DNA from: an uncultured Bacteroides sp.
Lineage (GTDB): Bacteria; Bacteroidota; Bacteroidia; Bacteroidales; Bacteroidaceae
Assembly: GCA_900544075.1 (NCBI GenBank)
Contig: UQTJ01000001.1
Coordinates: 1-64,000 of the forward strand
Length of the DNA: 64,000 nt
Reading direction: 5' to 3'
Shown here: piece by piece, positions 6,608-17,698 of the stretch
Layout of the letters: each line of letters opens with the position of its first letter
How positions within the stretch are numbered: position 1 is the first letter of the stretch
Made by a program: the position numbers and the translations under genes
Notes under the pieces: generated by a model
Seen by the model: only the letters and a program-made list of their open reading frames with translations
Told to the model about the DNA's origin: nothing
Databases searched by the model: none

Positions 6608-9600
6608 ATGAAAAACATTTATTCAAATTACGCCATATATTATTATCTTTGTGTCTATTAACTTTTATTGGGGGATATTCCCAAACAGGACGGATAAATC
6701 TTAATTTGAAAAACGCAACTGTAAAAGAATTGTTCAGTATCATTGAGAAACAAACGTCATACCGTTTCTCATACAGAGATGCTGAAATAAGAGGTAAAGG
6801 CAGTATAACAATAACAAAAGAAAACGCCGAACTTAAAGACGTTTTGACTAATGAGTTGGTGAAAGTAAATCTGAAATATTATGTTTCAGGACAGAAAATA
6901 ATAATTACCCCAGTCAATTCTGTGAAAACTAAACCCACCTCAAAAACTCCACAACAAAAAATAACTGGTAACGTGATTGACACTAACGGTATGCCCATTA
7001 TAGGAGCCACTGTAATGGAAAAAGGAACGAATAACGGTACCATTACTGACTTCAACGGTAATTTCAGTTTTAATGCATCGCCAAACAGCACTCTTGACAT
7101 ATCTTATATAGGGTATAAAACACAATCCATAAAAGCAATTGCCGGAAAACTGCTTGCCATTACCTTAAAAGAAGACACCGAGGTATTGGAAGAAGTTGTC
7201 GTTGTCGGATATGGACAGCAAAAAAAAGAATCACTTGTGGGTTCAATCGTGGCGACCAAAGGAGAAGATCTATTAAAAACAGGAAGTGTAAATTCTGTTT
7301 CTGAAGCACTACAAGGACAACTGCCAGGAGTAATAGCAGAAAACTCTTCTTCAAAACCTGGAGCTGATGCCGCAAGTATATTCATACGCGGTAAAGCCAC
7401 ATGGGGAGATGCAACACCATTGGTATTAGTAGATGGTGTTGAAAGAAATTTTAACGATGTAGATATAAATGAAATCGAATCAATTTCTGTTCTGAAAGAT
7501 GCTTCAGCCACAGCTGTGTATGGCGTGAAAGGAGCAAATGGTGTAATATTGCTAACCACAAAAAGAGGTGACAACAAAGCACCTGTAGTAAATTTTTCTG
7601 CCAATTTCGGTTTCAAACAACCAACAGTTAACATGCAATTCGCTGATTATCCTGTAGCACAAGAACTATTCAACGAAGCAGCTATCAACGATGGTCAATG
7701 GAACAAATTAATACCAGAAACAACTATCAGTGCATGGAAAAATGCATTCGCAACAGGAAATTACGGTCCTTATAATGACTATTTTCCTCAAGTTAACTGG
7801 TGGGACGAAGTAATGAGTAATTTCGGTTTCCAGCAAAATTATAACGTCAATGTAAGGGGAGGAACAGAAAGAATGGGATATTTCGTTTCTCTTGGAATGT
7901 TGAACGACGGCGACATATACAAGACAGAAAAACAAAGCGAATACGATCCACGCTTCTATTATAAGCGTTACAACTGGAGAACCAATTTTGACTTCAAGAT
8001 TACCCGAACAACAAGTTTAGCAGTAAACATAGCAGGAAAAGTAGGTTTCCAAAACCAGCCTGGCTACAGAACAGGAGATGCCTATTTCTTTGATGAAATT
8101 ATCAAAACTCCACAGAATCTATTTCCTATCAAATATTCAGACGGAGTATGGGGAGCAGATCAAACAGGACAAAGTAATGTAGTTGCCAGATTGAACAATT
8201 TAGGACAAAGGCAAGCTAAAAGTTTTCAAGGCATATACGATGTAGTTTTTAAACAGAACTTGGATTTCATAACAAAAGGACTGAATTTCAAAGCCTCCAT
8301 ATCCTATAATACTGCCTCTCAACGCAATACTGCAATATTAAAGGCCGGATATTATGGAGTCGGTGAGGATGTCGCAAACCAAAACGCATTCAAACGTTAT
8401 CACAGAGAATATGACTATACCAAACCTATACTTGATGAAAGTGGGAATATTATAGGATATGATTTAATATTAGAAGACATTTGGCCTGATGACGGACAAT
8501 TGGAAGAGGATCTACCTATTGTAGCGAGCCATGACAATTTTAAAAGTTATTCAAGGCAATTGTACTATGAATTATCGTTAAACTATAACCGTAAATTCAA
8601 GGAGCATAATGTATCTGCCCTACTGTTGTTTAATAGAAGAATAAACGACTACTGTGGTGGAGGCGCAATTGACTTCCCGTCATATTCAGAAGATTGGGTA
8701 GGACGTGTAACTTATAACTGGAAACAAAGATATCTAACAGAGATTAATGCTGCATACACAGGATCCGAAAAATTTGCGCCAGGCAAACGTTTTGGTTTCT
8801 TTCCGTCATTCTCTTTTGGATGGAGAATTACTGAAGAAGCATTCATGAAAGATATACGTGAAAAATGGCTTACTAACCTTAAAATAAGATATTCATACGG
8901 TAAAGTAGGGAGTGATAAAGGTGCACCAAGATTCAACTATATACAAAAATATAATTCAGGAGGAAATGTTAGTTTCGGTAAAGACCAAAATTATACTTAT
9001 GGTCCAATCTATACCGAAGGTACATTAGCATATTATAATGCCACATGGGAAACTGCTACAAAACAAAACCTCGGTATTGATATGACAATCATTGATAAAC
9101 TAAAAATGACACTTGATTTATTCAATGAAAAAAGAACCGGAATTCTAATGCCTAGACAGACAGCCGGCCCGTGGATGGGAGTTTCACTACCATCTATGAA
9201 CATGGGAGAAACCAAGAACCACGGTATGGAAGTTGAATTATCTTGGTTCGATAAAATAGGTAAAGACTTTTCATATTCTTTGAAATTTAATTTCTCAACC
9301 AGTGAAAACAGAGTTGTTTTCAAAGATGACCCCGCAGACATGGCTGAACACCTGAAGAGTGAAGGAAATCCGATACAAGTGCCACGCAAATATATTGTTT
9401 CAGGAAACCTAAATTCAATAGACGACATATTTAATTACACCACGAGTAATTTGGGAAGCGGAACCCAAAATACTTTGGTTCCTGGAGATTTGGCATATAT
9501 AGACTATGATGCCAATGGAGTGATTGATGTTAACGATATTGTTCCAATGAAATATCTAAATTACCCTTTGACCTCATACGGATTCAATCTCGGAGTAAAT

Positions 9601-10041
9601 TACAAAGGACTAAGTTTAAACGCTTTATTTTATGCAGCAACAGATATTTATAAAGAACAAATAGGAACATTGTTATGGGATTTTGACGGAGGTAAAGTTA
9701 TAGCACAACCTGACGCATTGGAAAGATGGACGGAAAGTACACAATCAAATACTAAAATAATACGTCCTTCGGTACACCTATCAAACAGTTACAACTCGCA
9801 ACAAAGTACCTATACTTACGTAAACCACTCGTATTTACGATTGAAGAACTTGGAAATAAGTTATTCAATACCTAAAAAATACATTAAAAAGGTAGGTTTG
9901 TCAAATTGTCAGGTATATGTAAACGGTAATAACCTTTTCACAATTTCAAACATAGACAAACGTAGGGACCCTGAAACAGGAAGTGCCTCTGTATATCCTA
10001 TAGTAAGACGTTACAATGTGGGAACAAGAATTACATTTTAA
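6565..10041 (+). CDS. SusC-like TonB-dependent transporter with STN signalling domain
   Basis: A 1158-residue outer-membrane importer. Order of parts: a long n-region and signal peptide (to about residue 39), STN domain (about 45-115), carboxypeptidase-like regulatory domain (about 131-202), plug (about 220-335, with EEVVVVGYGQQKKESLVGS at its front) and a 22-strand barrel ending in RYNVGTRITF. It imports oligosaccharides using TonB energy and pairs with the following SusD. The STN domain and the upstream sigma/FecR genes mark it as the sensing transporter of the locus. No internal ATG lies close before the hydrophobic segment, so I keep the first ATG. An antisense RNA may cover its start. 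Confidence 0.95.
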   Translation: MRTKKQQIELKYKGNEKHLFKLRHILLSLCLLTFIGGYSQTGRINLNLKNATVKELFSIIEKQTSYRFSYRDAEIRGKGSITITKENAELKDVLTNELVKVNLKYYVSGQKIIITPVNSVKTKPTSKTPQQKITGNVIDTNGMPIIGATVMEKGTNNGTITDFNGNFSFNASPNSTLDISYIGYKTQSIKAIAGKLLAITLKEDTEVLEEVVVVGYGQQKKESLVGSIVATKGEDLLKTGSVNSVSEALQGQLPGVIAENSSSKPGADAASIFIRGKATWGDATPLVLVDGVERNFNDVDINEIESISVLKDASATAVYGVKGANGVILLTTKRGDNKAPVVNFSANFGFKQPTVNMQFADYPVAQELFNEAAINDGQWNKLIPETTISAWKNAFATGNYGPYNDYFPQVNWWDEVMSNFGFQQNYNVNVRGGTERMGYFVSLGMLNDGDIYKTEKQSEYDPRFYYKRYNWRTNFDFKITRTTSLAVNIAGKVGFQNQPGYRTGDAYFFDEIIKTPQNLFPIKYSDGVWGADQTGQSNVVARLNNLGQRQAKSFQGIYDVVFKQNLDFITKGLNFKASISYNTASQRNTAILKAGYYGVGEDVANQNAFKRYHREYDYTKPILDESGNIIGYDLILEDIWPDDGQLEEDLPIVASHDNFKSYSRQLYYELSLNYNRKFKEHNVSALLLFNRRINDYCGGGAIDFPSYSEDWVGRVTYNWKQRYLTEINAAYTGSEKFAPGKRFGFFPSFSFGWRITEEAFMKDIREKWLTNLKIRYSYGKVGSDKGAPRFNYIQKYNSGGNVSFGKDQNYTYGPIYTEGTLAYYNATWETATKQNLGIDMTIIDKLKMTLDLFNEKRTGILMPRQTAGPWMGVSLPSMNMGETKNHGMEVELSWFDKIGKDFSYSLKFNFSTSENRVVFKDDPADMAEHLKSEGNPIQVPRKYIVSGNLNSIDDIFNYTTSNLGSGTQNTLVPGDLAYIDYDANGVIDVNDIVPMKYLNYPLTSYGFNLGVNYKGLSLNALFYAATDIYKEQIGTLLWDFDGGKVIAQPDALERWTESTQSNTKIIRPSVHLSNSYNSQQSTYTYVNHSYLRLKNLEISYSIPKKYIKKVGLSNCQVYVNGNNLFTISNIDKRRDPETGSASVYPIVRRYNVGTRITF

Positions 10042-10059
10042 TTAATAAACACAATTATT

Positions 10060-11922
10060 ATGAGAATATATAATTTGAAATATAACTTTTCTATAATAAT
10101 TTATTCAATTATTGTAGCTTTTTCATGTCAGTCATGTGAAGATTTTCTAGATAAATCACCAGATGACGGACTAACGGAAGACGATGTATATAAAGATTAC
10201 GCATCTATAAGAGGATATATGGATCAAGCTTATAATTTTCTAGAGAATTTCCATGCTTGGGGTGGAGTTAACAATGAAAGAACATATATAGGAGCCATAT
10301 CCGATGAACTCGCCTCCTTATACAATTGGACAAAAGCAGAACAAATAAATTCTGGGAACTGGCTTGTAAAAGAAGGGGGAGGATTTGAAATAGGATGTGG
10401 CGATGGAACATCAATCAAAAAATGCTATAATGGGATAAGAGTGGTAAACAGGGTTATTCACGATATTGACCGTGTGCCAATGCTAACCGATAATCAAAAG
10501 AACGAATTATTGGGACAATCTTATTTTTTGAGAGGATGGTTTTATTTCCAACTTATGAAAAGATATGGTGGTATGCCAATATTAGATACTTTATTCCAAG
10601 GAGATGGAGATGAAGATATTCCACGCAAGACATACCATGAGTCACACGATTGGCTAATAAACGAAAACTTGGAACCTGCTATTAGAATGTTGCCGGATGT
10701 ATGGGATGACATGAATACAGGAAGACCTAACAAACTTGCCGCCATGGCACTTAAATCAATGGCACAACTGTATGACGCAAGTCCTTTAATGCAAAATAAC
10801 CTTGAAGAAACAAAGGTTATGGATTATGATAAAGAAAGAGCTAAAATAGCTGCACAGTCTGCATATGCAGTGTTGGAATATATCAAAAATAATGGGACTG
10901 AATGTGACCAATATTTAATGCCAAAAGAAAGTTACAAAAACATATTTTATTTCAAAACTCCACCATTCATGCAACCTGAATATATATGGTACAACAGGAC
11001 ACCGACAGGAGACATGGCAAGATATTTAAAAAGTTTCTGGTTGCCGGAAGAATATGTGAACGGAGGTGGTGTTGAAGGATTCGCACATCATTCACCAACT
11101 CAAAATATGGTAGATTTGTACGAAAAGAAAGGGCCAGACGGCAATTATTATCCTATAAGCATGGAAGAGGCTGCTTACGACCCCAATAATCCTTTTGAAG
11201 CCAGAGACCCACGTTTCAACAATAATATTCTATATCCTGGTTCAAAATGGGGTAAAAACAAACAAAACCAACAGCAATATATCACTACATACGTAGGAGG
11301 AAGCACATACGAAACTTGTAAAATAAACGGTAATACAAATAAAAGGGAACATGCAGGATATATATGCAAGAAATTTATTTGGGAAGAAGCCAACTCATGG
11401 AAAGGACAATGGAACTTGAACAGAGTGATAACCGTATATATACGTGTAGCACAGATTTATCTTGATTTCGCAGAAGCATCATTTGAAGCTACAGGATCTG
11501 CAACAGCAAAAGTTGATGGCTGTAATATGAGCGCCGTAGAAGCGTTAAATAAAATCCGTCAAAGAATCGGAATTACCGATGTTCCTGAAATCATCTATAG
11601 TGACCCAGCTAAATTCAGAGAAGCCTACCGCCGTGAAAGGGCTGTGGAACTAATGTTTGAAAACCATAGATGGTGGGACATCCGCAGATGGATGATTGCT
11701 CATGAATTGTTTAAAGAGACTTCACCAATAAAAGGTTTACGCGCAACACCTGTCAATCCTAACCATGCACAAATACAAGACAAAAGTACTCTTGAGTTTA
11801 AATATGAAATAGTACCTTTAAAACCTGAGCTCAGGGTATTTGAAATGAGGAATTATTGGTATCCATTTACCATAAAGGACGTTTCTTCACTAAAACATCT
11901 GAAACAGAATCCGGGATGGTAA
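10060..11922 (+). CDS. SusD-like glycan-binding lipoprotein (pair 1)
   Basis: A 620-residue RagB/SusD-family surface lipoprotein that lids the SusC barrel and binds the glycan. A hydrophobic signal is followed by SCEDFLDKSP, with Cys26 the likely lipidated residue (Cys23 is an alternative). The acidic residues right after it fit surface export. TPR-like helices carry typical SusD features such as SYFLRGWFYFQLMKRYGG and a C-terminal RRERAVELMFENHRWWDIRRW segment. The gene begins 18 bases after susC, so the two are cotranscribed. Confidence 0.94.
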   Translation: MRIYNLKYNFSIIIYSIIVAFSCQSCEDFLDKSPDDGLTEDDVYKDYASIRGYMDQAYNFLENFHAWGGVNNERTYIGAISDELASLYNWTKAEQINSGNWLVKEGGGFEIGCGDGTSIKKCYNGIRVVNRVIHDIDRVPMLTDNQKNELLGQSYFLRGWFYFQLMKRYGGMPILDTLFQGDGDEDIPRKTYHESHDWLINENLEPAIRMLPDVWDDMNTGRPNKLAAMALKSMAQLYDASPLMQNNLEETKVMDYDKERAKIAAQSAYAVLEYIKNNGTECDQYLMPKESYKNIFYFKTPPFMQPEYIWYNRTPTGDMARYLKSFWLPEEYVNGGGVEGFAHHSPTQNMVDLYEKKGPDGNYYPISMEEAAYDPNNPFEARDPRFNNNILYPGSKWGKNKQNQQQYITTYVGGSTYETCKINGNTNKREHAGYICKKFIWEEANSWKGQWNLNRVITVYIRVAQIYLDFAEASFEATGSATAKVDGCNMSAVEALNKIRQRIGITDVPEIIYSDPAKFREAYRRERAVELMFENHRWWDIRRWMIAHELFKETSPIKGLRATPVNPNHAQIQDKSTLEFKYEIVPLKPELRVFEMRNYWYPFTIKDVSSLKHLKQNPGW

Positions 11923-11950
11923 TTTTTTGTATTCATTAATTTAAAATAAG

Positions 11951-14900
11951 ATGAGAAAATATAAATTATTCAATATTCTCGTTATGACCTTATTTATCAT
12001 TTGCGGTCATACTACATTTGCACAGAACAAGCAAAAGAATAATGCCGTTTTGTTAAACATAAATACCATAGTGGTAGATGAAGTGGGAAATCCTTTGAGC
12101 AATGTTACTGCTACCATAAACGAAGGAGAGAACGTATATTTCTCCGACAATAACGGTTCATTCGCCTTCTCAACAAAATCCAACAGCACAATAAAATTTG
12201 AAGCTGAAGGATATGGAAGTTTATTAGTAAACCTTTCAAAAGAAAAATTGTCCTCTACTGTCGTTTTGAAATTCGAACAATCCGACATACTGTATAGAAT
12301 AGACGGTGGAAATGTCAATAAAAAGAATTTTGTAGGTGCCGTTTCTACAGTTAAAGGAGATGAACTTGAAAGTTATCCGGACTTCTCTTTATCTAACACT
12401 TTACAAGGAAGGTTATCAGGAGTACTCGCATCAGCCACAGTTTCAGGTTTAGGGAACAATGGTTCCACAATCTTTGTCAGAGGATTACACGGATATGATG
12501 AAAATCAAGCAATAGTGATAGTTGATGGCTTTGAACGCTCTTGGGAAGACATAATTCCTGAGGAAATTGAAAAAATTGAAGTTCTAAAGGATGCCACAGC
12601 AAAAATATTATATGGCGCACGCGCCGCAAACGGAGTAATAGCAATTACGACGAAACGCGGTAAAATCAATTCGCGCAAAATAAATGTAGGCATTGAAGGA
12701 GGAGTATTGCAAGCAACTCGCCTGCCTAAATATTTGGACTCTTACCAATATGCAAAGTTATATAACGAAGCAAGAATTAACGATGGACTGCCAAGTTTAT
12801 ATAGTGATAAAGCATTAGATGGATATATGAACTCTACAGGTCCTAACGACTTATTATATCCTAATGTAGATTATTATGATTACTTCTTAAAAAAAACAGG
12901 AGCATATCGTAAAGTGGTGTTTGACATTAACGGAGGCACGGAAAAAATACGTTATGCCCTGGTAGCGAACTACGTTGGAGGCGACGGATTTGAAAAAGTA
13001 GGAAAAGAATCCGTAATGTCACGACTAAACGTAAGAGGTAATTTGGATATTAAAGCTAACAACATTTTATCAATCATTGCCGGAGGAGCGGTCAGACTTG
13101 ATCTCAAATCATGGGGAAGTGTATCTAACGATAATTTATTCGCAAGAGTGTCATCTATACGCCCTAACGAATATCCTCTGATAATTTCTTCTGACATACT
13201 TGAAATACCGGAAGACAATGAAGGAGTACCTAATTTTGGAGCCAGTCTGAAACAAGCTAACAATCTCTATGCAGATGTAAAATACGGTGGTTTTACAAAC
13301 GAGCGTTACCTGACAAGCCAAACAAACCTCGGACTTAATTTCGATTTAAGTTCTGTAGTAAAAGGCTTGAAAGCAGGTACATACATTTCATTCGACAATC
13401 TGAATTATTTCAAACAAGGACAAAGGAATGTTTATCCTACATACGCTGTAAGAAGTATGAATGAAGATAAACCGGAATTCCTACAAATGAAAAAGCTAAA
13501 TCTGCAAAGTAACCAATCACACTTGGACAACTATACAAAAAGCCTCTTAGGATGGCGTGCCAACGTGGAATATTCAACCACAGCAGGAAAGAACTCTTTC
13601 GGAGCATTAGTGGGCTATAATTACTACATGCAGGAAGTAAAAGGAAATTCACAAAACATAAAAAATTCGAATCTTTCACTGCGAGCTAATTATGATTATG
13701 CCAAGAAATACTTCTTGGAAGGTAGCTTAGCGTTAATGGGAAGCAACAGATTTTCATCAAAAAATCGTTTCTTTACGGCAGGCTCAATAGGAGCAGCATG
13801 GGTTTTGTCGGAAGAGGACTTCATGAAAGACATAGCATTCCTGAATTTCCTCAAATTAAAAGGAAGCTTCGGAATTTTAGGATATGACCGAAGCACATCG
13901 TTCCTGCTATACAAGACAGCATGGAGTGACGGTGGAACCATCACATGGGGTGAAGGAAATAAAGGTACCAACAAACACACTACACAACTTACTAGATTGG
14001 GAAATGAAAATCTGAAATGGGAAAAAACGACTGAATTCAACTTAGGATTTGAAAGTGAATTTTTCAATAGGAGGCTAGCACTCGAAGCAAACTATTTCAG
14101 AGAATACAGGAGCAATATAATTACGCAAATGGACGCTTCTCTGTCAGGGGTTGTTGGTAACTTCATGAGATACTACAATACTGGCAAGGTAAGAAACCAG
14201 GGATTTGAATTAGACATCAACTGGAAAGATAAGGTTGGTAATTTCAAATATAACATAGGAGGAAACATGTTATGGTCTGTAAATAAAATATTAGAGCGCA
14301 ACGAATTAGACTACAAAGACGAAGGTCTGAAAACAGTAGGAAAACCAACAGACGCCATTTTAGGATATAACTCATTGGGTATCCTTGGTAAGGACGTTAC
14401 TACAGAAGATATGCTTCCACAATTCTTAGGAGGATGCCAGATCGGTGATTTGGTATATGCAGATACGAACAATGACGGGATTGTGGACAACCAAGACAAA
14501 CTTCAAATAGGGAATGTCCACCCAAGAGTATCATTGGGTATAGACCTTGACTTACAATACAAGGGATGGGGATTGTATCTTCTCGGTGTATCAGAACTCG
14601 GACTTGACGTATTGAAAAATACGAATTACTATTTCAACAGAGGCGAAGAAAAATATTCAGTCATAGCACTTGAAAGATACCATCCGGAAAATAATCCTGA
14701 AGGTACCTATCCAAGGCTGACAACTCTTACCGGAGAGAACAATGCGGTACCTTCAACGTTCTGGATAGAGAACGGAAGTTACTTCAGACTAAAGAACATG
14801 GAACTTAGCTATACTTTTACATTCAGGAAGAACAATAGCGTAGTAAAATCATTAAAATTGTTCGGTAGGGGTACTAATTTATTTGTCATTTCAAAGATAA

Positions 14901-14989
14901 AAGAGCTTGACCCAGAGAACCTTACTGCAGGCATAGCAAACTATCCTTTATATAGAACATTTACCGGAGGAGTTAGTATTAACTTTTAA
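11951..14989 (+). CDS. SusC-like TonB-dependent transporter (pair 2, no STN)
   Basis: A 1012-residue outer-membrane transporter. Signal peptide 1-24 (cleavage after TTFA), carboxypeptidase-regulatory-like domain about 38-106, plug about 122-240 (EKIEVLKDATAKILYGARAA), then the barrel. It lacks the STN domain of the first SusC and is about 146 residues shorter, so it probably transports without signalling. It may take a second oligosaccharide produced from the same glycan. The start lies 28 bases after the first susD. Confidence 0.94.
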   Translation: MRKYKLFNILVMTLFIICGHTTFAQNKQKNNAVLLNINTIVVDEVGNPLSNVTATINEGENVYFSDNNGSFAFSTKSNSTIKFEAEGYGSLLVNLSKEKLSSTVVLKFEQSDILYRIDGGNVNKKNFVGAVSTVKGDELESYPDFSLSNTLQGRLSGVLASATVSGLGNNGSTIFVRGLHGYDENQAIVIVDGFERSWEDIIPEEIEKIEVLKDATAKILYGARAANGVIAITTKRGKINSRKINVGIEGGVLQATRLPKYLDSYQYAKLYNEARINDGLPSLYSDKALDGYMNSTGPNDLLYPNVDYYDYFLKKTGAYRKVVFDINGGTEKIRYALVANYVGGDGFEKVGKESVMSRLNVRGNLDIKANNILSIIAGGAVRLDLKSWGSVSNDNLFARVSSIRPNEYPLIISSDILEIPEDNEGVPNFGASLKQANNLYADVKYGGFTNERYLTSQTNLGLNFDLSSVVKGLKAGTYISFDNLNYFKQGQRNVYPTYAVRSMNEDKPEFLQMKKLNLQSNQSHLDNYTKSLLGWRANVEYSTTAGKNSFGALVGYNYYMQEVKGNSQNIKNSNLSLRANYDYAKKYFLEGSLALMGSNRFSSKNRFFTAGSIGAAWVLSEEDFMKDIAFLNFLKLKGSFGILGYDRSTSFLLYKTAWSDGGTITWGEGNKGTNKHTTQLTRLGNENLKWEKTTEFNLGFESEFFNRRLALEANYFREYRSNIITQMDASLSGVVGNFMRYYNTGKVRNQGFELDINWKDKVGNFKYNIGGNMLWSVNKILERNELDYKDEGLKTVGKPTDAILGYNSLGILGKDVTTEDMLPQFLGGCQIGDLVYADTNNDGIVDNQDKLQIGNVHPRVSLGIDLDLQYKGWGLYLLGVSELGLDVLKNTNYYFNRGEEKYSVIALERYHPENNPEGTYPRLTTLTGENNAVPSTFWIENGSYFRLKNMELSYTFTFRKNNSVVKSLKLFGRGTNLFVISKIKELDPENLTAGIANYPLYRTFTGGVSINF

Positions 14990-15000
14990 TCAACAGTAAC

Positions 15001-16785
15001 ATGAAACAGAAATTCTTATTATACTTCGCTTTATTGGCATTGCCTTCATGCGAATCAATTTGGGATGAAAAAATCAATGGCGATTATGACGAAAAATATG
15101 TATGGAACATGTCGCAAATGGCAGAAGGTGTATTGTATAATGCATACAAAGCAATACCAAACAGACCTGACAGCTATGACGGCAATTTCCTTGATGCTGC
15201 AACAGACAACGCTCTGACCAGAGTTTACAGTTCATCTGTTTATAACGTGACATCTGGAAAACTTTCAAAAAACAACAACCCTTTTGACAATTGGTCTAAT
15301 TGCTACCAACAATTGCAATATATAAATTCATTTCTTGAAAAAGGTTTAACTGATCAAATAAAATATGACAAACGGGATGAAGAGAAAGATGCCGAATACA
15401 AACAAAGATTGGAAGGTGAGGCTTACTTTCTCAGAGCCTTTTGGGGCTTCAGACTTTTGCAACAATTCGGAGGAAAAACATCTACAGGTATTGCATTAGG
15501 ATATCCATTGGTTATGCATTTCGTGACAGAAGAAGAGGCGAAAAATTTGTCAAACTTCAAGCGTGACACATATCAGGATTGCGCAAAACAGATAATGGAT
15601 GATTGCGACAAAGCCATAGAACTATTACCTGAAAAATATACCGGAGATGATGCAATTACTGGTGCTAAGGAAATTGGAAGACCTACCAAAATGACAGTTG
15701 CTGCCCTAAAAAGCCGAGTAGCACTTTATAAGGCAAGCCCAGCATTTCAAGATGATAATGTAGTAAGGCTCAATGGAATGGGCGATTTTACTGTAGTTGA
15801 TGAGGATAAATACAAAGCTCAATGGGCAGAAGCCGCAAAAATAGCAGATGACGCCATACGAATGAACGGATTTGGAGATGTGTATGCACTAAAAGCAACA
15901 GACCTCGTTGGAGGAAACGCCAATAGTACACCCACGGAATTTCTATATCGTTTCTTTTATCAAAATAATGATATGGAGAAAAGACATTTCCCTCCATATT
16001 ATTTAGGAGGTGCACAAACCATTCCGTCACAAAATTTGGTTGATGCATTCCCAGCAAAAAACGGTTTCCCTATTAATGATCCAAGAGCTAATCACGATAA
16101 AAAAAATCCTTATGCAAATAGAGACAATAGACTTGAATTGAACATTTACTACCATGGTAAGGGATTCGGTAACGCTGCAGGATGGAGACCTTTGGATATG
16201 TCTGAAGGAGGTATTGACTCATACAGTTATGATGCTTTTTGTTCACGTTCCGGGTATTATCTCGCAAAATACATGGGTAAGAACCAATTGATGCTTGATC
16301 CTATCAATACAGGGTCTCCTGTTCATTACTATCCAGTAATAAGAAAGACAGAAGTGTTTTTAAATTTTGCAGAAGCTGCGAATGAAGCATGGGGACCAAG
16401 AAGCCAAGGGCCAGATAATTCCTCAAAATTTACGGCATATCAGATTATAAAAGCAATACGCAACAAATCGGGAGGTATTCAAAATACTACATATTTAGAC
16501 GAAATGGCTGCTGACAAAGATAAATTCAGAGAATTAATCCAAAACGAAAGACGTTTGGAGCTAGCATTTGAAAACCATAGATATTATGACTTAAGAAGAT
16601 GCTTACTGCCATTAAATGAACCTATTAAAGGCGTTACTGTAATAAAAGAAGGTGAAGAGACAAAATACGAATATAATGTAATAGAAGAAAGAAAATTCGA
16701 CCATATAAGGTACTATTACCTGCCTCTTCCATACAGTGAATGCTTAAAGAATCCAGACTTTATCAATAATTTAGGTTGGGAATAA
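15001..16785 (+). CDS. SusD-like glycan-binding lipoprotein (pair 2)
   Basis: A 594-residue RagB/SusD-family lipoprotein. The lipobox LPSC puts the lipidated residue at Cys17, followed by ESIWDEK, acidic as in surface lipoproteins. Family features include EGEAYFLRAFWGFRLLQQFGG and NERRLELAFENHRYYDLRR. It is 11 bases downstream of the second susC and clearly forms its partner. The sequence is far from that of the first SusD, so the pair is not a recent duplication. Confidence 0.94.
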   Translation: MKQKFLLYFALLALPSCESIWDEKINGDYDEKYVWNMSQMAEGVLYNAYKAIPNRPDSYDGNFLDAATDNALTRVYSSSVYNVTSGKLSKNNNPFDNWSNCYQQLQYINSFLEKGLTDQIKYDKRDEEKDAEYKQRLEGEAYFLRAFWGFRLLQQFGGKTSTGIALGYPLVMHFVTEEEAKNLSNFKRDTYQDCAKQIMDDCDKAIELLPEKYTGDDAITGAKEIGRPTKMTVAALKSRVALYKASPAFQDDNVVRLNGMGDFTVVDEDKYKAQWAEAAKIADDAIRMNGFGDVYALKATDLVGGNANSTPTEFLYRFFYQNNDMEKRHFPPYYLGGAQTIPSQNLVDAFPAKNGFPINDPRANHDKKNPYANRDNRLELNIYYHGKGFGNAAGWRPLDMSEGGIDSYSYDAFCSRSGYYLAKYMGKNQLMLDPINTGSPVHYYPVIRKTEVFLNFAEAANEAWGPRSQGPDNSSKFTAYQIIKAIRNKSGGIQNTTYLDEMAADKDKFRELIQNERRLELAFENHRYYDLRRCLLPLNEPIKGVTVIKEGEETKYEYNVIEERKFDHIRYYYLPLPYSECLKNPDFINNLGWE

Positions 16786-16798
16786 AAAAATAAAAATT

Positions 16799-17686
16799 AT
16801 GAAACATTTTTTTTACTACATAATTACATTTACAATTGCATTTGCAATGACTTCATGCTATGAAGACTATATAAAAGATAATGAAGTAACCGCTGCTTAT
16901 TTTTCTTCACAAAAGCCTCTTCGCACTGTCATATCCGATCGTGATATGAATATAAAGGTCGGAGTCGCTATAGGAGGAAAAAGAGAAGTTGACATGAACG
17001 ACTGGGCTGAATTTGAAATAGACCCAGAATTATTGGATGGAACAAATTTAGTTTTACTGCCTGATAATTATTATACTTTATCCGACCCTAAAAAAATGAA
17101 AGTTTCCAGACCTACTTTGGCTGTAGCTGATGTAACAATCAATTTTACAGATAAATTCTATGAAGATGCTAATAGCACAAAAACTTATTATGCTTTGCCA
17201 TTCAAAGTAACAAACAGTTCATTAAGCCAAATAACCGAAGGAAAATCAACCAGTATAGTCGCAATAAAATATATAAGTAATTATCACGGCTACTATTATA
17301 TCCAAGGTAAAATAAATTCATTAAACGATGACGGCAGTATAAAAGAAACGGCAGAATACAACAACATTAATTTATCACAAAATGACACGAGGCTGGTTTC
17401 AACATTATCACGTACAGAAGTGTCAAGACAGGGAATCGCCAATCGTGAAATTAAAGATGATGAACATGTGAAATTGACATTTAAGAATAATGGTGAAATT
17501 GAAGTAATAGTAGAAGGCAATAACATTACAAGTGTTGAAGGAAACGGTTCATATAAAGAAGTTGACGGAAGGCTGCAACTGACTCTTAACTATAAGTTCA
17601 AAAAAGGTGCAGATACATTCTCAGTAGAAGAGACTCTTACACGAAGACAAGATCCACTAAAAGATTTGAGATTTGAGGAATGGTAA
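16799..17686 (+). CDS. DUF1735-type surface lipoprotein, probable glycan-binding protein
   Basis: A 295-residue lipoprotein. The signal ends in AMTSC with Cys20 lipidated and YEDYIKD after it. The N-terminal half resembles DUF1735 (BT_3987-like N-terminal) domains: a beta-sandwich that begins with an AAYFSSQ strand and ends near ALPFKVT. The C-terminal half is another beta-rich region. Genes like this often follow susD in PULs and encode surface glycan-binding proteins. It starts 13 bases after the second susD. No catalytic motif is visible. Binding is inferred from family and position. Confidence 0.75.
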   Translation: MKHFFYYIITFTIAFAMTSCYEDYIKDNEVTAAYFSSQKPLRTVISDRDMNIKVGVAIGGKREVDMNDWAEFEIDPELLDGTNLVLLPDNYYTLSDPKKMKVSRPTLAVADVTINFTDKFYEDANSTKTYYALPFKVTNSSLSQITEGKSTSIVAIKYISNYHGYYYIQGKINSLNDDGSIKETAEYNNINLSQNDTRLVSTLSRTEVSRQGIANREIKDDEHVKLTFKNNGEIEVIVEGNNITSVEGNGSYKEVDGRLQLTLNYKFKKGADTFSVEETLTRRQDPLKDLRFEEW

Positions 17687-17698
17687 TAAAAAACAAAA

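Noticed and set aside
7104..7634. A 176-codon minus-strand frame under the first susC
   Set aside because: It covers the conserved plug domain in antisense and resembles no protein; the antisense signal I do support lies before it and is non-coding.
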